This document shows positions 60,301-64,000 of a DNA stretch of 64,000 nucleotides, piece by piece. The stretch spans positions 25,291-89,290 of the forward strand of contig DBYH01000007.1 of the NCBI GenBank assembly GCA_002310095.1, in the 5' to 3' direction. The DNA is from Firmicutes bacterium UBA1191 (lineage in GTDB: Bacteria > Bacillota > Clostridia > Peptostreptococcales > Anaerovoracaceae). Position numbers and translations under genes: made by a program. Position 1 is the stretch's first letter, and every line of letters starts with the position of its first letter. Under the pieces are notes generated by a model. That model did not search any database. It had not been told where the DNA came from and was given only the letters and a program-made list of their open reading frames with translations.

Positions 60301-62867
60301 ACGGACTTGGCGCAGATCCTTATGACGGCCCTGTGGATGCAGGAGATTATACTGCACATCTCGACAAGTTCACAGTGTATGAGGGAGATGTGGATGTTAC
60401 ACCTCTTTGCGATTGGAAAGCCGGGGAAGATGCTGAGGTCATCATCTCGCCGCGTCAGATCAATATAAAGATTACCGGAGAAAAGAAAAAGGTGGTTTTG
60501 AGGGACACTGACAAGGATGTCTTGTGGGCCAGTTCCGCCGCTATTGAAGTCACCGATCCAACAAGCGGTGAGGCGGATACTACCGGATACGTCACTAAGG
60601 GCCTCAGCGAAGAATGGCTCGTAATGGTTTATTCTTCCGGAGACACCTCAAAGGAAACAACTTCATGGCCGTTGCTGAGAGAAACGAAAGCAGGCGTCTA
60701 CCCTCAAGGCCTTGCTGCCGAAAATATTACATTCCGGAACAAGAACGCGAACTACGTGATAAACAATATTTCTGTAGTCGATGGTTCTCTCGAGGTCGTA
60801 AGCGAAAAGGCGATGTTTGATCTTCCTGATCCGACCCCGATCAATCAGACATATGATTATGATGGGAAATACCACATGATCAGATATTCTTTCGAGGAGA
60901 GAAATGAGGACGGTCTGTTCGTGTTCAAAATGGGCGAACATACTTATTATGTAACTCCTCGTTATCCTAAGCTGCTTCGCATTAGCGAATATAAAGATGC
61001 CGGTATTTACACATGGTATCGTACGATTCTTATATCCAAGGTGGTGGATGAAAACGGCGCTGACGTTACGTCATTGGTAAGTAACCCTTGGACCATGAAT
61101 GAACCGTTTACCGGAGTAATGACAATCAACCCGGCTCGCGCCAGCGTTAAGGTTAAAGACGGTTTGTCTAAAACCTACGGCGATCCGGATCCGAATCCAT
61201 CCACGTGGGTAGACGTAAACGCAAGTTCTGATACCGTCGATCGCGATATCATGAACGGCCTTGATATTTACCGTGTACGCGGAGAAAATGTGGGCAGATA
61301 CGAAATAAGGGTAGACCTGCTTGCAGCTGCCGACGATGGCGAGGAGCCTTGGCCTGGCGATGCCGCGAAGGAAACTGGTGATCAGGCTATGGCTAAGGAC
61401 GCAGAAGTGCCTGCTGCCAAGAAGAGAGCGGCTGGCGCAACAGAAGCTAAAAAAGCCGCTGCCGACAAAACTTATGCAGAAGTCGAAGCCAGTGCTGAGC
61501 GGGAAGAAGCCAGAGTCGAATGGGAAGAGGCGCGACCTGGAGATTCAAAAATAGTTCCTGTTACTCCTCCTGATATCAAACCAGAAAAAGCTCCAACAAG
61601 AGAACCGATGGAGAATGTGTCAATCGAACTTGATGCTAAAGACAAGTTCTTCACCATCAACAAGGCTAAACTGACGATAACGGCAAACGACAACAAGAAG
61701 AATCAGGGCAAGAAGGATCCGACTCTGACAGCTACTGTCAGCAAAGGTCTGGTTGGGTCGGAAACTCTGCCTGAGAACTTCTACAGCATTTATCGTGACA
61801 AGGGTGAAGATATCAAGGAAAAGCCTGACTACTACACCATCCACGTTAAAGCGCCTAACAAGGACGTTGACGTGACGGAAAGGGAATACACTCATTACTT
61901 TAAGGATTATGAGCTCCCGATTCCAATCGACCCGCCTGTGGTCATAAAGGACGAGGCAAAGGATGCTGAAGCTGTGGAAATGGAAGCTGCCCACGAATAT
62001 GCGGCCAAGTCGATCAAGGCAAAAGTCGCCCTCGCGCTGGCAGAAGCCATGGCGGCCCCGGCTGAAGTTGCGGAGGCACCATGGGCTGACGTTGCAGAAG
62101 AAGCAGCTGCGGCTGTGGCTGAAGAAGCGGCGGCGGATGCCGAGGAGGCCGCTGCAGTGGCAGAAAAGCCTTATTCAACAATATCTCAGGATTTCAATCT
62201 CATAAACTATGAGATAGTTACCAAGAACGGCAAGTTCAACATCCTGGGCAAGGGCGGCGGCAACGATCCTGCTCCGGCGGATGACGATCCTGCTCCGGCG
62301 GATGAGGATGACAACCCTCCTGCTCCGGCAGACGGTGACGATGACGGCGGAAACACTCCGGCTCCTGCAGGCGGAAACAACAATGGCGGAAACAACAATG
62401 GTAATAACAACAACGGCGGAAACGCTCCGGCTCCTGCAGACGGCGTTGTTACAGCGGACAACACTGTAACCACTCCAATAGCCAACAGCTCTACGCCGAC
62501 TACCATTCTGGACAACGCAGCGCCGAAGGCCGGCAATGCTTACTGGGCTCTGATCAACCTGATCTGCATGCTGCTGACTGCACTTCTCTCACTGATAATG
62601 CTGATTAGATACTTCGGCAAGAGAAGAGAGGAAGACGAGCAGACAGGCGAAGAGAATGAGATCAAGAGAAAGGGTCTCGCCAGAATCGCAAGCCTGATTC
62701 CGGCAATCGGAGCAATAATCGCATTCATCCTCACTGAGGACATGAGTCTGCCAATGATCATGGTAGACAGGTGGACTCTCCTGATGGTTATCATTCTGGC
62801 AATCCAGGTTGGAGTTGCCATCGTGGCCAGAAAGAAAAAGGATGACTCCGAAGAAGAAATGGCTTAA
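57321..62867 (+). CDS. Giant MBG-like repeat surface protein with C-terminal membrane module
   Basis: 1848 residues. A signal peptide (KRLLTFALSVALTVTFIPTS...YAA) is followed by six tandem EEPAAK units (about 62-97). The body consists of repeated beta domains of about 100-150 residues, each with a YDG or YTG turn (HVTYDGEEHVL, KITYDGKAHEI, ETIYDGTPLNH, YEYDGEYHPA), related to MBG domains. Two Ala/Glu-rich helical inserts interrupt the last domain (about 1335-1410 and 1555-1615). A Gly/Asn/Pro linker leads to APKAGNAYWALINLI and three membrane segments, as in the protein at 29003. No LPXTG motif. Probably a surface stalk or adhesin. No terminator precedes the IS element. Confidence 0.86.
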   Translation: MGKKHRAMKRLLTFALSVALTVTFIPTSMFSYAADDNAAKAAEPAAVEESAAPTVEKEVQKEEPAAKEEPAAKEEPAAKEEPAAKEEPAAKEEPAAKEEPADVKEDVVKEKDDTEAKEDADTKDVPVFVEVVPVGSAEHHVTYDGEEHVLKHTSENPLYEFKYYVNNKEVSERDFPAGFKAGVEVYPIKKGDKTSSDVELRGIAAGKYGVTLRSTLEGSAENYYNAQGKRGFNLYLIIDPLRVDVTIKGGTEEIIYDGGSHPLDMFEAECSNDLYDVRNIKLKDSPIAAKDADVYDTGVILEGCLENGDPNFSVHFEYVKGTFTIKPAPLTLYTDTGREMAQPGSDKFLTREKGWVEGLVGNDRFAFEEFGGVSVTSRLSLDKTETVTIPNEATIDWGKVNAENYTVTPAFGTLTVYAQDEVQIIIRGASNEKKITYDGKAHEINGYSIDRPDNPIFCKVIDEYDIKDVVVFNGTAHAEGTDAGEYKMGLTADQFSINTAIPNIGDYKVTFVIEDGVLIIGRIPLTVTISPRNETHDYTGKEISMRAFDWGYRGSMEEIGYTEDYIKFDGGNVIKGTKVGEYSKTLTLNQFHNLSKNHDVTFVLSDGLILEPRPHKEKTAKKATAEIVKEYTSTLMIVRPTVIVELDGSQFETAYDGKKHTLKVDAETNKAYLDGVKQKGSGFTVKSVTNKTAFPFDESKIYLRSDVNLSGTDVGTYKERAWTMRLSYNDPNVAVKFVANSSMQLKISRPSIKLVIDDFETIYDGTPLNHAFNKNFTAHYEGLPEGEEGPDYELYLSGEFPADYDGTLPEDVVELNTIVAQFPNGVDDYNIEVEVGKFTLYKRSVTVKVSGNKARYPYMEDEKGNPVTQVVSGYTVSCDDEHYDCERAVRWIANGIKPHAEGDKVRTYPMNLKAEYFENQDTHYNVTFEIDDGYIEIVAADQLIELGTINIKGGNYEYDGEYHPATFDHENDQINVGETIYTLKRPGITYSSDNGLGADPYDGPVDAGDYTAHLDKFTVYEGDVDVTPLCDWKAGEDAEVIISPRQINIKITGEKKKVVLRDTDKDVLWASSAAIEVTDPTSGEADTTGYVTKGLSEEWLVMVYSSGDTSKETTSWPLLRETKAGVYPQGLAAENITFRNKNANYVINNISVVDGSLEVVSEKAMFDLPDPTPINQTYDYDGKYHMIRYSFEERNEDGLFVFKMGEHTYYVTPRYPKLLRISEYKDAGIYTWYRTILISKVVDENGADVTSLVSNPWTMNEPFTGVMTINPARASVKVKDGLSKTYGDPDPNPSTWVDVNASSDTVDRDIMNGLDIYRVRGENVGRYEIRVDLLAAADDGEEPWPGDAAKETGDQAMAKDAEVPAAKKRAAGATEAKKAAADKTYAEVEASAEREEARVEWEEARPGDSKIVPVTPPDIKPEKAPTREPMENVSIELDAKDKFFTINKAKLTITANDNKKNQGKKDPTLTATVSKGLVGSETLPENFYSIYRDKGEDIKEKPDYYTIHVKAPNKDVDVTEREYTHYFKDYELPIPIDPPVVIKDEAKDAEAVEMEAAHEYAAKSIKAKVALALAEAMAAPAEVAEAPWADVAEEAAAAVAEEAAADAEEAAAVAEKPYSTISQDFNLINYEIVTKNGKFNILGKGGGNDPAPADDDPAPADEDDNPPAPADGDDDGGNTPAPAGGNNNGGNNNGNNNNGGNAPAPADGVVTADNTVTTPIANSSTPTTILDNAAPKAGNAYWALINLICMLLTALLSLIMLIRYFGKRREEDEQTGEENEIKRKGLARIASLIPAIGAIIAFILTEDMSLPMIMVDRWTLLMVIILAIQVGVAIVARKKKDDSEEEMA
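57504..57623 (+). repeat. 18-bp coding minisatellite (EEPAAK units)
   Basis: Six full 18-base units encode EEPAAK and a seventh begins EEPAD. Units differ only at third codon positions (GCC/GCT/GCG, AAG/AAA). Such arrays can change length by slippage in steps of six residues without frameshift. Confidence 0.9.
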
Positions 62868-62962
62868 TGCAAAAGCTTCAAAAGCTTAATGACAAAATCA
62901 GAGGATCGGCAAATGCTGAAGTGGTAAAACAAAAGTAGACACTTCAAAAAGAGCGGTCTCAC

Positions 62963-62994
62963 AAGCAGACATTCGAAAGAGTGTCTGCTTTTTT
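62963..62994 (+). terminator. Hairpin terminator inside the IS left end
   Basis: AAGCAGACA, a ten-base loop and TGTCTGCTT are followed by T-rich sequence. It would shield the transposase from read-through and may now terminate the upstream surface protein gene. Confidence 0.75.
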
Positions 62995-63024
62995 CTTTGG
63001 TAAAATGGAAATGGAGGTGGAAAT

Positions 63025-63396
63025 ATGGCCAGACCAAAAGGTGGAAAAAACAAAAGATGGAGCACGGAAGAAAAACTTAGAATCGTTCGGCGTTACTTCG
63101 ACGAAAGAATTGGTCAAGGGACACTTGCAAAAGAAGAGAATATCAGTGCAGGACAACTGTATAACTGGATCAAAAGATATGCTGAAGGTGGCCCTGAAGC
63201 AATGGAAAACAGGAAAAAACCCGGCAATCCTTTTGCGGCAATTTATTCGAGTAAGACTCTCACTGAAGAACAACGGCTAAAGCTTATCGTTGAGAAACAG
63301 AAAATCGAGATTGAACGGTTAAAAAAAGGATATGTAGTGAAAGGAGTTGGTGCAAGCAAGGAATTCGTTACTTTAAGAGATCTGAATACGAAATAA
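63025..63396 (+). CDS. IS3-family transposase OrfA
   Basis: 123 residues. The helix-turn-helix (WSTEEKLRIVRRYFDERIGQ, ENISAGQLYNWIKRYAEGGP) binds the IS ends, and a leucine-zipper-like helix follows (TEEQRLKLIVEKQKIEIERL). GGAGGTGG precedes the ATG at 63025. The slippery heptamer A-AAA-AAA (63321-63327) lies near the 3' end, so about 26 residues after it are specific to unshifted OrfA. Confidence 0.93.
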   Translation: MARPKGGKNKRWSTEEKLRIVRRYFDERIGQGTLAKEENISAGQLYNWIKRYAEGGPEAMENRKKPGNPFAAIYSSKTLTEEQRLKLIVEKQKIEIERLKKGYVVKGVGASKEFVTLRDLNTK

Positions 63397-64000
63397 TCGA
63401 CAAGCTGAAGGAGGAATATTCAGTATCTGAGCTTTGCAGGCTCATGGATGTCAACAGATCCGGATATTACAAATGGAAACAAAGACAGGGAACCAAAAAC
63501 CAGTATGAAAGGCATCGCGACGATCTTACAGCTCTGCTGCTTGAGGTCCATGAACAACATCGTTCATACGGTTACCACAGGCTTGCGGCAGTCGTCAGAA
63601 GGGAAACAGGACTGATTTTCTCAGACAATCTGGCACACAAGTGTTGCAAGTATGCCGGAATAAGGGCACATGTTAATCACTACAGATGGAAAAAACCAAA
63701 AGACGAAAGCAAGATCTTCCCGAATCTTGTGGCATGTAAATGGAATGCGAAGCAACCGCTTGAACTTGTGGCTTCAGACATGACAATAATGAAACACAAA
63801 GGCAAACAGTTTGAGTGGACGTATCTGCTGGATACATTCAATAACGAAATCATTTCAAGCCACATTGGAAAGCGAGCAGGAGACATCAAACCGTATTACG
63901 ATTGTCTGGAAGATCTCATAGAAATGACAAAGGAACAGAAAGACCCAGTCACTTTGCACACCGACCAGGGATCCGTCTATTCCTCTGCAGCATTCTGCAA
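63327..64000 (+). CDS. IS3-family transposase OrfB (rve/DDE), 3' truncated by the window
   Basis: Read in the -1 frame from the slippery run, the frame is open to the window end, giving an OrfAB fusion. KLKEEYSVSELCRLMDVNRS and SGYYKWKQRQ are the HTH_21 region. The rve core begins with the first catalytic Asp in LVASDMTIMKHKG and the second in TLHTDQGSVYSS; the third (Glu) is beyond the edge. No obvious independent start with a ribosome site was seen, consistent with frameshift-only expression. Confidence 0.9.

Larger units (their letters stand above)
62922..64000 (+). mobile_element. IS3-family insertion sequence, left part
   Basis: The left end is placed near 62922, where TGGTAAAACAAAAGTAGACA resembles terminal repeats of IS3/IS150-type elements. 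orfA and an overlapping orfB in the -1 frame follow. A hairpin terminator lies just inside the left end. The right end and target duplication are outside the window, so the exact boundary is unproven. Confidence 0.8.

Noticed and set aside
63602..63650. Second sigma-54-like promoter (TGGCAC ... TTGCA)
   Set aside because: The spacing between the two halves is seven bases instead of five and it lies inside orfB.
1..64000. Frequent GCAAAGGC/GCCTTTGC strings as a possible uptake or Chi-like signal
   Set aside because: Many fall in Ala-Lys-Ala codons; without counts against expectation or strand bias no enrichment can be claimed.
1..64000. CRISPR array, rRNA or tRNA genes, prophage
   Set aside because: No spaced direct repeats, tRNA cloverleaf patterns or phage structural genes were recognised. 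The only tandem repeats are coding.

Overview
The window looks like chromosomal DNA of an anaerobic, amino-acid-fermenting Firmicute, probably class Clostridia near Peptostreptococcales/Anaerovoracaceae (Family XIII). This placement is inferred from gene content: a complete oxidative ornithine-fermentation pathway, a sigma-54 activator, heterodimeric ABC exporters, AGGAGG-type ribosome sites, sigma-A promoters of the TTGACA-17-TATAAT kind, and giant MBG-repeat surface proteins. Base composition is roughly balanced. No rRNA, tRNA, CRISPR array or prophage was seen. One IS3-type insertion sequence runs off the right edge.

Layout. 1-2.8 kb: a two-gene DNA-repair-type module (DUF4130 partner, cut by the left edge, and a radical SAM protein) back to back with an AEC-family carrier; both promoters at this junction look leaderless. 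2.8-9.7 kb: a long reverse-strand operon (ABC exporter, two-part ThrE-like exporter, ACT protein, UPF0210 protein, isocitrate/isopropylmalate-type dehydrogenase, GntR regulator, DUF202 protein). 9.8-14.4 kb: a second AEC carrier, then an FHA-FtsW fusion overlapping a penicillin-binding protein gene. 14.5-18.5 kb: DUF3048 lipoprotein, TSCPD protein, endonuclease IV, NhaC-type antiporter with a palindromic operator. 18.6-22.9 kb: ornithine racemase with scpA-scpB, divergent from a putrescine-type aminotransferase with a structured leader. 23-28.8 kb: PhzF-like protein, then prfA-tsaC-rpiB-upp-tyrS. 29-35.7 kb: a 2245-residue surface protein. 36-43.6 kb: thioesterase, a membrane/coiled-coil protein with a repeated C-terminal motif, a heterodimeric ABC exporter, BirA, a MATE pump. 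43.8-52.9 kb: the ornithine catabolic operon and its sigma-54 activator. 53-57 kb: SGNH hydrolase, ArsR regulator, RNase H, a two-component pair. 57.2-62.9 kb: an 1848-residue surface protein. 62.9 kb to the end: IS3-family element.

How it fits together. Ornithine racemase makes D-ornithine. OraS/OraE convert it to 2,4-diaminopentanoate, Ord oxidises this to 2-amino-4-ketopentanoate, and OrtA/OrtB cleave that thiolytically to alanine and acetyl-CoA. A MutL/GlmL-like ATPase probably reactivates the B12 mutase. The ord-ortA-ortB-oraS-oraE-mutL operon has a consensus sigma-54 promoter, with two palindromic candidate enhancer sites about 140-165 bp upstream. A third, perfect copy overlaps the -35 box of the activator's own promoter. 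The racemase, the antiporter and a polyamine aminotransferase lie 23-30 kb away under different promoters. The two giant surface proteins share a C-terminal membrane module that replaces an LPXTG signal. A 30-bp palindromic repeat occurs three times at gene ends or between genes.
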